From Gigaspora rosea (Eukaryota > Glomeromycota > Glomeromycetes > Diversisporales > Gigasporaceae): a DNA stretch of 64,000 nt. Position numbers and translations under genes: made by a program. The stretch is taken from positions 399,865 to 463,864 of the forward strand of contig QKWP01000037.1 in NCBI GenBank assembly GCA_003550325.1, read 5' to 3'. Below are positions 23,825-37,578 of this stretch, piece after piece. Numbering within the stretch: the first letter of the stretch is position 1; each line of letters begins with the position of its first letter. The notes under the pieces were generated by a model. It ran no database searches. It saw nothing but the letters and a program-made list of their open reading frames with translations, and was not told the origin of the DNA.

Positions 23825-26800
23825 CCATTGCACAATATTCTAAATTCATTTATATACTTAATTTGTATATCTAGAAGAAAAAAAGTTCGACGATTAAATA
23901 AATTTCATAGCAGATTGCAGAAATACCGATTTGATGTGATTTTTAAATAGTGAAAATTTCAAAATCACATATATTGGACAATTAAAAATTGAATGCATTA
24001 TTAGTCACGCTGGATACTTTGGTAAGTGCATTACGGCGATTAAAGTGAACAGCTACTTGTTTTAAACTGCGGTTTTTTTTTTAAAAAAAAAAAATAATGT
24101 GCTAAAGTTTATTTTTCCAGAAATCAAATCAAACTAACAGTATACAGTATAATTAAATCTTATAAATTGCGTAATTAATCTTAGTTCTGTATCAATATAC
24201 AAGATGTTAAACAAAAATTATTAAATATCAAATTTGACATTTGTATAATCAATTATATCAGGGACAATGCCAACTTTATCATATTTTAAACCATCAAGAT
24301 CACATAGTCCTAAAGACTTTATTTCACATTTGCTAATGATTCTTATTCACTTGAATAATGATTTATTAGTTGATACTGGTAAATAATTTTCTATTAAAGA
24401 AACATAGTTTATGAAATTGCAAGATTTATGAAATGACATCTGAGTTTGTTTAACAAATGAAATATCTAATAATCATTAAACTAAGTAAATAAGTAAATAT
24501 AAGGGGAAATATTGGAAATTAATAAGATATTGGACCATTTTAAATTTCAATTTGAATATCTCAACAATTTCAAACCAACAAGAATATTTTAATCATCTCA
24601 CTAACATAGAATGAACGTGATATCTAATATAGTTTGATAGTTCGATCATAGATCTATCATGATAATTAGATGACAAATTTGCCTGTAAATAAATTGTTTG
24701 GCAATAGTTGAGATATCAGAATCTAAATTTAAACTATTTTATTTAAAATAATTGATCAGTCTCTACCGACTCTCAATATATATTCTTCATAAATTAATAA
24801 TTATCAGCTAATCATGAGGCATATCATCATAAACTTCTAATGCAACGCTTGTGAGATTCATCAAAATTTGAAGTATAATATTGTGGAAATTTATATTTAT
24901 GTGGTTGTGTTGCTTTATGACCAAAAAATTATGCCCTCTTCATGTATACTTTCAACTTTTCCTATTTGCTGTTTAAAAATATAAAATTAGTTCTGAAAAT
25001 AAAAATAAAATAAGATTAAACTATAATTACCAATAACGTATGAGCATCTTACCCAAACATTCAGCCAATAATGGACTAAAACAATCGATTATTTATATAA
25101 GTAAAATTCTATCAACGAATATAATATTAAATATGTTTAAAATAAATTCACCGAAAATAAAAATAGCAAAAATTTATTTATTGCTTACATTTGAATCTGT
25201 TCATCTCGTTGAAAAGATTCATCAACAATCATCAAAAGCTTTTTTTCTTTAATTTGTTTAGCAAGGCTTTGTAAACCTTCTAAACCTTCTCGATATTGAA
25301 CTCATGCCGGAGACGAAACTCACAGCATCATCATTGGACAGAGTAAATCAAGGCATAAGATTTGGATCTAAGGAGATTTCTGAAAACGTTATTTTTTTCA
25401 TAATTTTATGTTACAAATGATCTCGTCATAATTCAATTAGTAGATAAAAATAGTGTAACATATTTTGTCCAATCTGACACACTTAAAAAAAGAGCAAAAG
25501 AAAATTATGACTTTCACAATCAACTGCAATATTGTAATTCGTAAAATTTGACAACTACCATAGTTTTTACTTATTGGCTAAAGTTCTTTAAATTTTTGAG
25601 CACTTTTTTATGGCTCGATTACAGAAATTCAGGTGGCGAACAGAATTACCTTATAAAATATATATATAAACACGAGTTAAAAAAATTGTACAAGATCCTA
25701 TTTAACATTTCAATTAATTTATGATGTTTTGTATAAAAAATTTTTATTTTTTTATTTTTAGATTTTAAGATTTTGCGCAAGGACGTGTCTGGTACTGCAA
25801 ATCCACCGTGAGTTGCTGCGTGTGAAGTCTCATTTTTTCGAGTTTTCCATGGAATACTTTTCACTTAATTACTTTAAGCATTATTATTACAACATATCTG
25901 CTTTTACTTGTTGCTTCTTGGATAGCTTATCTGACCCTCGTTTATATTAGACGTTAAAATTAATTTACGGGATTAATTTTGTATTCATTCCGTATTTCTT
26001 TTTGTCACAACAGCCACAATCACAAACTAGATAATATTTCATATTGTATCCGTCAAAAAAAAAACAATCTTTAAAATAAAAAGTTATTCTATTAACAACT
26101 AATTGCATAAAAGAAAACAATTTTATTATATTGATCGCATAAAAGAAAACAATTTTATTACATATCTAACTATAAAATAGGCTTACCTGCAAAATTTTAG
26201 AATATGGAAGTTATTAGCATAACTTGCATATGATTAGTAACTGTTTTAATTCACTTTAATTTAAATTATTTTATAATCTTTACTCATGCGTTCATTTATA
26301 CACAGATGTTACAAAGGATTTCTTAACAGCCATTCGATTGCGGTTAAAAATATACCATATAAGTACTGGTCATGAATTCGTCTAAGGAAGCTCTCAAACG
26401 CTTTAGTCAATCGGATAGTATAGTGGGATAGGTCAGAAAATAGTTTTTATCAGTGAAAAAATAGGATACTGGATCGATTAAGGCATATGATGATAGTTAG
26501 AAAGAACCATCTAATTATTTATTTGACCAAGTGTATTATTATAACAAATGGAGGTTAGCAACAAATGGAGCTGAAAATTTTCATTGGTTGACTTATAATA
26601 ATTGTTCAAGTACGTCTTTCTTTTTACTGTTACATTATCATTATCTAATTATTACCTTGTTACTTACGTTAAAAATTTTTGCAGAAATAAAAAAGAAAAA
26701 TTTTTTGGATTTTATTCGTTTCGGTAAATTCTAAAAAAGAAAAGGAATTTAAAATTGTTGCAGATTGTGCTTTATCCTTTTACTAGTCCGTCATTTATTT

Positions 26801-27766
26801 CAAATTGTAAATAAATATTCGTTAGGTGGTAATAATAATAAAGGTGTTTGTCCAAGCATAAATTGCAATCAATATTTTAAAATATTGTAATAATTTAAAC
26901 AGCAACAAGTTTATCATATCGAGGGAGAATCCTAAATCGTATTATAAAATATTTTAACTAATTTATACCGGGCATTATTTATGTGATAATAATTGGGAGT
27001 ATACTGCTTTTCACATTTTAAAACTAACTTTTGGTAGAATCTAAATTCTGTGAACTGCTTATTATGTACTTTAATTTAAGAACATTCGATTCTACTCCTT
27101 TCAATTTTTAAACTCAAAAATTTCATATTCGATTTTTAAGAAAAGAATTTTTTAAGAAGAATTTGATTTCTTTTATTGATCAGACTATTGAAAAATCAGA
27201 TTGACAAATTTGAATCACAAGATACAGCATTTTTACTTTAATTTAAAAAAATGTATACTGCTTAATTTGGCTTGCACTCAATTCAATACATATATATTTT
27301 TCTACCTCTCAGAAATAATTAAATAAAATTTGGTTATTTAATGAAACGTAAATTCCTGACAGACTATAATTCGCTTACAATTATTTATTACGTTAATTCT
27401 CTTTACTTTCATTTTTTCATTCATTCGTGTCAATTTAGTTATCAGGCCTGAAGACAATTATCAAATGCAAGAATTCTTTTGTTTTCATCATTACTCCCAC
27501 TTTATTATCTCATTCGCGTTGGTTTAAACGACGAACTTAAAAATATTATTAGTAACGTAGCGTTTGGCAACTGCAATACTGACCGTGATTGAACACAGCA
27601 AATTAATTGTATTGGATAATTAATATATAAGATTTTATATCTAAGACTAACACTTATAAACGTAGGTACCTTATTAAATTTCGTCATGACTTTGTCTGTC
27701 CATTAAAATCATTTTTAAGCTTATGTATTTTAAACTGAGTTGTTCATGTCTGTTGTTCGATTTTAT
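23825..27766. repeat. Array 1, unit 3 (kinase gene deleted)
   Basis: The left part matches units 1 and 2 up to about 25676 (the ACACGAG motif downstream of the kinase). The sequence then jumps, within a few bases, to what is normally upstream of the kinase (AAATTGTACAAGATCC at about 25683). The whole kinase and its near flanks are missing. The rest is upstream spacer and one subrepeat. No gene remains. Confidence 0.8.
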
Positions 27767-28636
27767 CATTGGCAATATTCTAATTTCATGTTTATTCCTG
27801 GTTGGTATGTCTATAAGAAAAAAAAGCTCGATAAATTAAATAAACTTCAGCAGAAATCTGATTGAAAAATTCATAATTACGTATAAGTTATTAGGCAATT
27901 ATTTACACATAAATATTTTTTAAAATTGACTGTCACGCTGGATACCTTAGTTAGTGCATTATGGCAATTAAAGTGAACTACCTCTTGTTTAAGCTTAATT
28001 TTTTTTTTTTAAAAAAAAAAAAAAAAAATGATACACAAAAATTTTATTTGCCAGAAATTAAATCGAAATAACAATTACAGTGTGCAAATAAAAAACTTTT
28101 AAATTGCGTAATTAATCTTAGATCTGTATCAATACGTATACGAGATATTAAACAAAAAATATAAATTTCAAATTTAAAGTTTGTATAATACCAATTTTAA
28201 AATATCAAGATTATATAGTTTTAAAGACTTTTTTTCACCTTTACTAATAATTCTTATTCTCTTGAATAATAATTTTTAGTTGATAAATAATTTACTATTA
28301 CAGAAACATATTTTATGAAATTGCAGGTTTTATAAAATGATATCTTAGTTTATTTAACGAAAGAAATTTTCTAATAATCATTAAACTAAGTAAATAAGTA
28401 AATATAAGCGGAAAATATTGAAAATGAATAAGATATTTGAACCATTTTAAATTTCAATTTGAATATCTCAACAATTATTAAACCGACTTGATATTATAAT
28501 CGTCCCAATAATATATAGTTTGTTAGTTTCGATCAGCTGGCAAATTTTCCTGTAATTCAGTGTAAAGTTTATTTTATAATTTGTTTGGCAATTGTAGAGA
28601 TACCAGAAAATGTTTTATTTAAAAGAATTGATCCGT

Positions 28637-29770
28637 TGTTACACTAGAAAAAAAATTAAAATTTTTCTTTTCCGATAGCCCTATCGGTATCCCGTGATTC
28701 AATTACGTCGATCACTCTGAACTCTTAAACCGCAAACCCCGATCATCGATTTGATCGATGACCGATTGACATACATTCTTCACTATTTCTTATATACATA
28801 TCTCTGTTATTTCCTATTTTGTTATACGTATACATATCATTTCTTATTACTTTATTGGGATATTATACTAAAGATTGGATCGAAGTCTTTTATAGATGTG
28901 ATAATCGATCGGAAGATGGATCGACTGCTATCATCCGACCTCCGTTTACACTAACGCGCTTGAATAAGAAGTCTCCAGTACGTGTCTCATGGCGACACTT
29001 GAATATTTGGCCTATCTTGGATGCCTCAAGGCATTCAAATATTTTCAGGAATCTGCCAATACGTTTCAAATTTTCATCTTCACGGACGGGACTTTTAAAT
29101 AAGGCAAAGGTGTGGTTGAAATTAATGTGACTAATGAAGGGATTGGTGTTGAAAAGAATCGAATGATTCTAAAAATAAGTTGACGCGGGTAAAAATTTTC
29201 TTTAATAGAGTACTGTAATTAATTTATATATCTAAAAACATGCCTTCAATAAAGACTTCGATCTGATCCTTTGTTTAATAATAAACCTCGACCCTATATA
29301 AGTTAGTAGGCATTTCAAAGCCGAAGGCAACTTATATACATTTTTTATTATCGAATTCTCAACACTGCTTGTTAGCATTACGCTGCTGTTTTGTTATTTG
29401 TTTTATTAGTTATTTTATTTATTGTTTGATTATTTTTACACTGCTGCTGATACACATATCGATATACCGATATTTGATGTTTTATTGATAATACGTTTAA
29501 GGCTATAGATAGATTTATTTAACTGCTGTATTGTTTGATTGTTTCTGCTGATTACCAATTGATATCGTTAGATAACCCCTTTTGTTTAATTATACACCGA
29601 TTCACCCCCTTTTTAACCCCTTACACTTGATTCAACTCCTTTTACGCCAAAGTACCCTAACTCCTTCATAATTCTCTCTCCGGACTTCTCTGCTGTTAAC
29701 TCGTAAATATCGTTTACTATCCCGATAACTTTAACCGGCGGGTCTGATATCTCTCAACCGGATAGTAACA
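28637..29770 (+). mobile_element. Probable solo LTR, 1134 bp
   Basis: The insert interrupts unit 4 relative to units 1 and 2 (uninterrupted as TTGATCAGTCTCTACCG in unit 2). It begins TGTTAC and ends GTAACA, matching the TG...CA rule for LTRs. The flanks are CCGT and CCAT, a possible 4-bp duplication with one mismatch. A TATA-like CCCTATATAAG at about 29292 suggests plus orientation. No internal retrotransposon domain is present. Confidence 0.6.
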
Positions 29771-32100
29771 CCATTTCTACCGACTCTCGATATATATTCT
29801 TCATAAATTAATATTATCGGCTAATCATGAGGCATATTATCATAAACTTCTAATGCAACATTTGTAAGCTTCATCAAAATTTGATGTAGAATATTGTGGA
29901 ACTCTATGTTGTTGTGTTGCTTTATGACCAAAAATTATGCCTTCGTCATGTATTCTTTCAACTTTTCCTATTTGCGTTTAAAAATATAAAATTAGTTCTG
30001 AAATTAAAAATGTAAATAAGATTAAACAATAATTACCAATAATTTAGAATGCATCTTACCCAAACATTCAGCAAATAATGAACTAAAAAAATCTATTATT
30101 TGCATAAGTAAAATTCTATCTATGATTATTATATTAAATAAATTCACAAAACATTAAAATAACCAAAATTTATATATTGCAGTACATTTGAATCTGTTCA
30201 TCTCGTTGAAAAGATTCATCATCAACTATTGAAGGCTTTTTTCTTTAATTTGATCAGCAAGTTTTTGTAAAGCTGATTTCTGAAAAACATTATTTTTCAT
30301 AACTTTATGTTACAAATGAACTTATCATAATTCAATTAATAGATAAAAATGGTATAACTTATTTTATCCAATCTGACACACTTACAACAAGAACAGGAGA
30401 ACAATATCAGAACTTTCAACATTAACTGCAATATGTAATTCAGAAATTTTGATTTCTACTATAGTTTTTACTTATTAGCTAAAGATCTTTAAACTTTTGA
30501 GCATTTTTATTATGGCTCGATTGCAGAAATTCAGGTGGCGAAAAGACTTACCTTATAAAATATATATATACACACGAGTATACTGTATTATACATATATT
30601 ATATATAACATTTCAAAAAAAGTCATTTCCAAAAAAAATTGATGAGATCAGCCGATGTTATATTATAAATGCAAAAAATCCTATCCTTGAATGATTAGCA
30701 TTACTAATCCTAATGGGACAAGAAGAAAATTTATTTTCATACATTCTTGATAAGGACTTAAAAACAATTTTCTAGACTAAAACAATTGTTTTTTGGAGAT
30801 ATAGTTTATCAGAAATCTACTAAACCGATATTTTGATTTTTGCATCAGAAAAGAAAAATCACAGAAATAACAAACGATTGCGTGTTTTATAGCTTTCTGA
30901 ATCGTAAGAACCAGCAAATCTATCTAGCTACTAATTTTTCATGATTGTGCCAGATCATTTGTCTAAATCAAAAACATGTCATATATCAACCACTAAATAA
31001 TTGATGTGCTTCAGATATAAAAATTTAAGATTGAATGAATATTTTTTTTAAATACATCCTGGATTCAACACGTAACTCTTGCTGGAAATTTTATTTTGCT
31101 TATTGTTTGGACTTAAGTTCCTTCATTCTACTCCAAAAATTAATATAGTAATCATCTAGAATCATGAATTAATGCCACCAGAATTGTGATATCAGATTTA
31201 AGAATTAGAATATCTTTATCGTTAGAATTACTCAATTGCCAAATCTTGCAATTTACTATCGAGTGAGTTTGTATTTATCAATTTACTAGAATAATAATTA
31301 TCCGAATGTTTTGGTCTGACCGGTTCTAGTTTAATTTTATTAGCTCTAAGATTTGGTTCTAAATATCGTTATCATCTTGGTTCATTTCATCTAACCAATT
31401 AGCCACCTCATTAACAATTATAGCAGCAGTTGGTCGTTTATCAGGATCATGATAATGCACACATTGGCTAATCTAACACAAAAATTCTGGAGCATGAGTA
31501 CATTCAGGTCTTGTCCTATCAATGATCTTAAATTGAAGATTAGTATCAAATGGAACTCCATCAAAGGCACTTCTTCCCATTGATATTTCTGTCATAATGA
31601 TCCCAAGACTGTAAATATCTGATGATTTCGTAAACGATTGACCTGACTTCAGGTGCTTTATAAGGCATAACACCGTAAATTTTTCCTTCTTTATTTCCTC
31701 CTGAAAGACCAAGATCTGTGATTTAAGTACTATCTAGCTCACTTTGCAAAATGTTTCCAGTGTGTATATCACTAAGAACAAGTCCTGAGAATGTATTGAC
31801 TCGAGATCCGAAGCTATACAGTACAAAATATTTAATTTATCTTTCCAACTCATCCTTGATACTTGCTCAAGATTCTGACTTAATGATCCTTTTTCCGCAT
31901 ATCTCATTGCGATGAAATAATCTTTATTTTTTGATACAACATAACATTCAAAAAAAGATGGATTCTCATAGCCAATTTCACAATTATTCTTCAACTCATT
32001 AACAAAGTCTTTAGTATTATCGCTCGATCCACGAATTTCTTTGAGTGCAACAGGTTCATAACTATTATTAATTGTTTGTCCCAAAGTGCATAATATACTG

Positions 32101-33281
32101 TAGGGCTGTAAATCGATTCTATAATAATCGTTTTAATCGTTAATCGAATTAGAATCGATTCTCATTCTGTATAATCGTTTTAATCGTTTTTACAAACGAT
32201 TAAATATTCTGAAATCGATTCTAAGATTTAGAATCGATTCTAAATATATAATCGTTTTAAATTAAATATTTAAATGCATAAATTTTTGATAAATATTCTC
32301 TTCGTTTAAGTATATGTGTAAAAAATATAAAGTTATGTTTATTATTGAAAACAATAGGCTTAAAGTTTAAAATCATAATATGCCTTATAATTTTTAATAA
32401 GTTACAACGATGTGATTTCAGATAGCTATAGAGGCTTTGAAAAATAAGTTAAATAGTAACAAACACAACCGTTTATATTTTTTATGTGCTTATCAAAAAA
32501 CCCGAGAATATTAAAAATTAGCGACAGTATTAAATAAATATTATAGAATGGCTTGGTACAAACGATAGGATTATGTATCGTATTGTTTTTAATAACAAAC
32601 ACAGCATTATATTTTCTTATATATCTAAAAGCAAAGAATATTTATTAATACATTGTAATAGTCCGTAAGTACAAAACTAATAATTATAAAATGGCTGAAT
32701 ACAAATAATAAGCATAAAGATTTTAATTATCGAATGAGTTTTTAAATATATAAATATTCGATACAAATAATTTAATTGAGTTTATTTTTTTTTAGAGTGG
32801 AGTTTTTTTTTAGCATTCGCTTTTTTCTCCACAATTTTTTAATTTATATTTTATTTTATATAATTATTCTATTTATTACTTTTTTATACATTAGATAAAA
32901 AATTTATATTATTTATAAATAACTTATAGCATTTAACAGTACAAAACAGATTACAGTATTGCGCTTTGCAAAAATGTGTAACCTCTGCAGATCATGATGT
33001 CATGTAAAATCACGAGAAATCAGTCGGATTCTTCGATTCTTGAAGAATTTCAACGATTTCGGATAAAATATAGACGTTATAATTGAAAATTATGATCAAT
33101 AGGGAATTAAAATCTCAGAAATTTTTCCGCCATCATCACCGTGAAATCACGGTCACACTTTTTTGCAAAGTGCTATAAAGCTCAGTATGACAAATCAAAG
33201 GATTCGATCATCGATTCTAAAACGATTGATTTTAGGGATTCGATCATCGATTCAAATTTTTAGAATCGATTTACAGCCCTA
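32101..33281. mobile_element. hAT-type non-autonomous element in kinase copy 3
   Basis: The left end TAGGGCTGTAAATCGATTCT is a perfect inverted repeat of the right end. The exact 8-bp duplication ATATACTG is at 32093-32100 and 33282-33289. Copies 1 and 2 show the empty site with a single ATATACTG. Subterminal regions are rich in AATCGATT/AATCGTTTT motifs. The 1.18-kb interior has no transposase frame, and part of it (32959-33175) looks like a second, nested element. Confidence 0.92.
32959..33175. mobile_element. Candidate nested MITE with TA flanks
   Basis: The ends TTGCGCTTTGCAAAAATGTG and, inverted, TAGCACTTTGCAAAAAAGTG are imperfect inverted repeats of about 26 bp, each preceded by TA. 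That layout suits a Tc1/mariner-type MITE of 217 bp, but no empty copy is available in the window to prove it. Confidence 0.5.
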
Positions 33282-36200
33282 ATATACTGTCGAAAACCAC
33301 CTTCCAATTTCTTTTATATCTCTAAAATCACAATAATCAGTCCAAACTAATTTATATTTATCATCATCTAGTACGTTTTAAGGCCAGGATCAATAACAAG
33401 TGATTTATTACTTTTACTAGGATTCAAAAGATTTCTGTATTTTCTATACCAATGATTTGCACCCTGAATATCTCTTTGACCCCAATACCGTTACGATAAT
33501 AAAAAGCAACATTATTCATACTAGTCATATTACACATATCAGCAGATTTCTTAAAATATTCAAATGCTTTATTATAATCCTTTTTTTACTCCTCTTCCAT
33601 CATTATAACATGCACCAACACTACATATTCCAAAAATATGACCCATATTTGCAGATTTCTTATAATATTTTAATGCTTCCTGATAATTTGTTTCAACTCC
33701 AATTCCATAATCATAACAATTACCGACTCCAAATATTCCTTCAGCATCACTCATATCCGCGACTTTTTTCTGATATTCGAAGGATTTCTTTTCATCTTTT
33801 CCAACTCCGATCCCATGTTCATAACAATAACTAACATTATTATTTACAATTGCGTTTCCAAATTCAGCAATATTCAAAAGCTTTCTTCTCCTTTTTCAAC
33901 ACTGATTCCATGTTGATAACAATAACCAACATCAGTAATTGCAACTGCGTTTCCTAACTCAGCTGCTTTCATATAATATTCAAAAGCTTTCATCTCATCT
34001 TTTTCAACTCCGATTCCATTTTGATAATTATAACCGAGTTCACGAAGTTTATTAGAATCCATTGTTTTTAATATGAAAAACAAAGCGTCCGAAAATTAAA
34101 TATATAGGCTAATAAAAAATGATTTTTAATATTTACAAATTGGAATTAATGCAAGCAGTACCACATAGTAAAAATGTATAAACTTGTGTTTGGATTCGCA
34201 TGTTATAACTAGATTAGATAACTTGAGATTTACTGATGAATTGAAATGCGTTTATAGATACAACGTTTTGTGAGATAACTCTTTAGGCAAGCTTCGTCAT
34301 AAAATGTGATTTGATATGTAGAATTATAAAAAAATTGTACAAGATCCATTTAAAATTTTCAATTAATCCTATGATGTTTTGTATAAAAAATTTTTTATTT
34401 TTTTATTTTTTAGCTTTTAAGATTTTGAGCAAGGACGTGTCTGGTACTGTAAATCCACCGTGAGTTGCTGCGTGTGAACGTCTCATTTTTCGAGCTTTCC
34501 ATGGAGTCCTTTTCACTTAATTACTTTAAGCATTATTATTACAACATATCTGCTTTTACTTGTTGCTTCTTGGATAGCTTATCGACCTCTCTTATATTTG
34601 ACGTTAAAATTATTTACAGTATTAATTTTGTATTCATTCCATAATTTTTTTTTTGTCGCAACAGTCACAATCCGCATTGTCGTGTTACTGCATGTATGCA
34701 TTCATGCACTCACAAAAAGATAATATTTCATATTGTATCGGTCATAAAAAATAAATCTTTAAAATAAAAGATTTCTATAAACATTTCTTTGCATAAAAGA
34801 AAATTAACTATAAAATAGGCTTACCTGTAAAATTTTAGAATATCGAAGTTTATTTATCGTAACTTGTATTTAATTTGTAACAGTTTTTAATTCACGAAAA
34901 TTTAAATAAATTCTAATAATTTTAATGCGACATGTACTTAATCTTTTTTTTATATCGCAAGTACAGAAAATATTCATATTTCAATCTTTTTTTTTAATTC
35001 GTTAATATCATTTGTGAATAAAATATATTGTAAACATTGATATCTCTTTTAGGTCGACAATTTAAGTTCACTCTTCAAGTTATTTCATTCATCTGTTTAT
35101 TGAATAGAAGTATATTTGTGATTACTATATGTAATTAGAATATTAAAGTCATAATCTAAAGTTTAATACAATGCTCCACTTATTATATTTAAAACTATTT
35201 GTTTCAATAAATTCTCAAAAAAATGAAAATAAAAAAAACAAACTTGTCTTCTAATACTAAAACTTCAGACACTTTCTATAGTATTGAATGCGCAAATGTT
35301 ACAATAATTTTCACCTACAGTTATTTTGTTGGCGGTTAAAAATAGCTAACAACTCCAGTCAACAAAATGTGTTAATACCATATACGTACTGGTCATGAAC
35401 GAGTCTAAAGGAGTTCTCAAATATTTTAGTCAATCGGTCAGAACACTGGAATAGATCATGAAATAGTTTTTTAATCAGTAAAAAAAAATTTTTACCGACT
35501 CTATTAAAACATGTGATGATAGACAGTTTAATACTTCAGAGTGAGAGCATTTATAATTCCAATTAACAACAAATTGAGATTTCATTGATTGACTTGAAAA
35601 ATAATTATTCAAGTACTTCATTCTTTTACCGTTACATTATCATTATCGAATTAATATCTTATTTTACCTTATTACTTACGTTAAAAATTTCGCAGAAATA
35701 AAAAAAAAATACACTTTTGGATTTATACGTTTGTAGCAAATTCTGAAAAAAGAAAAAGAATTTAGAATTATTGTAGATTGTGCTTTGTCCTTTCGTTGAT
35801 CCATAGATTTCTTCTTTTTTTTTATTATTTCGAATTGTAAAATAATAATCGTAGATTGTAATAATAATAAAGATTTGTTCAAGCATCAATGGCAATCAAT
35901 ATTTCAATTTATTGTCAGCAACATAATCATAATTAATACAAATTAATTACTTCGAGGGAGAAATTATAATTAATACTAATGGTTTTTGAAGTGTCTTATT
36001 AAATGTCGCTATAATGGTTTAGCACTACCACAATCTCATCGAGTATGCCGATTGAGAACATCCTAAATCACATAATAAAGCACTATTAATTTATATCGGA
36101 TGTTATTTGTGTGTGATAATAATTGAGAGCATAATGCTTTTCTCACACTAAAAACTAACTTTTGATGTAATCTAAATTCCGTGAATTGCTTAATAGTAAT

Positions 36201-37578
36201 TTAGAACATTTGAATCTACTCCTTACATTTTTTAAACCACAAGAATTTCACATTTGATTTTTAAGAAAAATTGATTTCTTTTATCGCTCAGGTTGGAACT
36301 GAAAATTGGGTCAACAAATTTCGAAATATAAGATATAGCATTTTTTTTATTTAATTTGTAAAAATTTATACAGTATAATTTGAATTGCACACAATTCTAT
36401 ACATATATATTTTTTAACACTCAAATAAAATTTGTTATTTAATTAAACGTAAATTGTTTACATTCGTGTCAATTTAGCCGTCAAGCCTGAAAACTATTAT
36501 CCAATGAAAGAATTCCTTATTTCATCATTACCACCACTTTATGTCATTCACATTGGTTTAAACGAACGTTAACTTAAAAATTATTATTAGTAAACGTAAT
36601 GTTGGGTGGCTGCAGAACTGATTTCGAATTATTTGTATTGTATAATTTATAGATATAATTTTATATCTAAGACCAACGCAGTACCAAAGTAAATTGATCA
36701 TATTGATTATGTTCATTGATGGATCATCTTAATTTCGTGATGACTTTTCAACAAGCATTAAACAAATTTTTACGCTGATATATTTTTGATGTAAGCAGTC
36801 ATGTCCATTATTTCTTGATTTTACCACTGCGCAATATTTTTATGCTTGGTTAGTATCTGGTATTTTAAAAGAAAAAAACTCGATGAATTAAATAAGCTTC
36901 ATAATAGAGTGCAGAATACCGAAGTGATGCGATTTTATATATGTAATGAAAAATTCAAATTTTAAAAAATTGATCTGCATTATTTGTCATGCTGGACACC
37001 TCAGTTAGTCCATTACTGCAATTAAAGTGAACAGCTAAACTGTGTTCTTTTTCTTAAAAAAAAAAAAAAGAATAATAATAATGCACAAAAATTTATTTGA
37101 CCAAAAATTATTATAAATTAAAATAACTAATATTTGTCACGCGGGATATCTTGGTTAGTGTATTATGGCATTAAATTGAACAGCTTCTGGTTTAAATTTT
37201 TATTTTTTTTTGTTTAAAAAAAAAATAACAATAAAGCTAGAAAATTTATTTTGGCAGAAATAAAATTAAAATAATCAATTATACAGTATAATTAAGCTTA
37301 AAATCGCGTAATTAATCTTAAATCTGAATCAATATACATGATTATAAACTAAAAAAAGCTTATTCATATCAAATTTGACATTTGTTCAACAAAGAATCAT
37401 TAAATTAAGTAAATGAATAAATATAAAGGGAAATATTAGAAATGAATATCTCAACAATAACCAAACCAACTTGATTATTATATATCCTTTACATTGTCCC
37501 ACTAACATAGAATGAACTGCGATATAGATTACAATATAATATAATTTGATACTGTAGTTCGATCATAATTCAAGCATT

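Larger units (their letters stand above)
14640..23825. repeat. Array 1, unit 2
   Basis: Homologous to unit 1 from end to end, offset by about 8.9 kb. It holds the downstream spacer, kinase relic 2, the upstream spacer and both subrepeats. Differences include a ~430-bp deletion near 20725, a 682-bp hairpin-rich insert at ~21628-22309, and a short internal duplication at about 15840-15970. TnAn hairpins lie at 22411-22435 and 24073-24094, the latter just inside unit 3. No other gene is seen. Confidence 0.85.
31228..34062 (-). pseudogene. Sel1-repeat protein kinase, copy 3 (broken, transposon inside)
   Basis: The start MDSNKLREL and the terminal LAIE plus TAA align with copies 1 and 2. The Sel1 region is split by an 8-bp and a 2-bp deletion near 33870-33890 and by further indels near 33590. 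A 1181-bp hAT-type element interrupts the N-lobe at 32101-33281, just downstream of the glycine-loop region. Beyond it VALKE, the ENPSF segment and the MRYAEKGSL segment are readable. The catalytic loop is frameshifted (about 31785), the activation-segment region has a deletion near 31645, and the C-terminal part has another disruption near 31455. It is the most decayed of the three array-1 kinases. Lesions are not shared with copies 1 or 2. Confidence 0.88.
27766..37578. repeat. Array 1, unit 4
   Basis: Homologous to units 1-3, with a TnAn hairpin at 27999-28028, an LTR-like insert at 28637-29770, kinase relic 3 with an internal hAT element, upstream spacer, and one full and one partial subrepeat with TnAn hairpins at 37046-37069 and 37203-37225. 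Homology to the array ends abruptly at the poly-T of the LINE at 37579. Confidence 0.8.

Noticed and set aside
28751-29130. Two overlapping frames inside the LTR-like insert
   Set aside because: LTRs do not normally encode proteins; neither frame resembles gag or pol.
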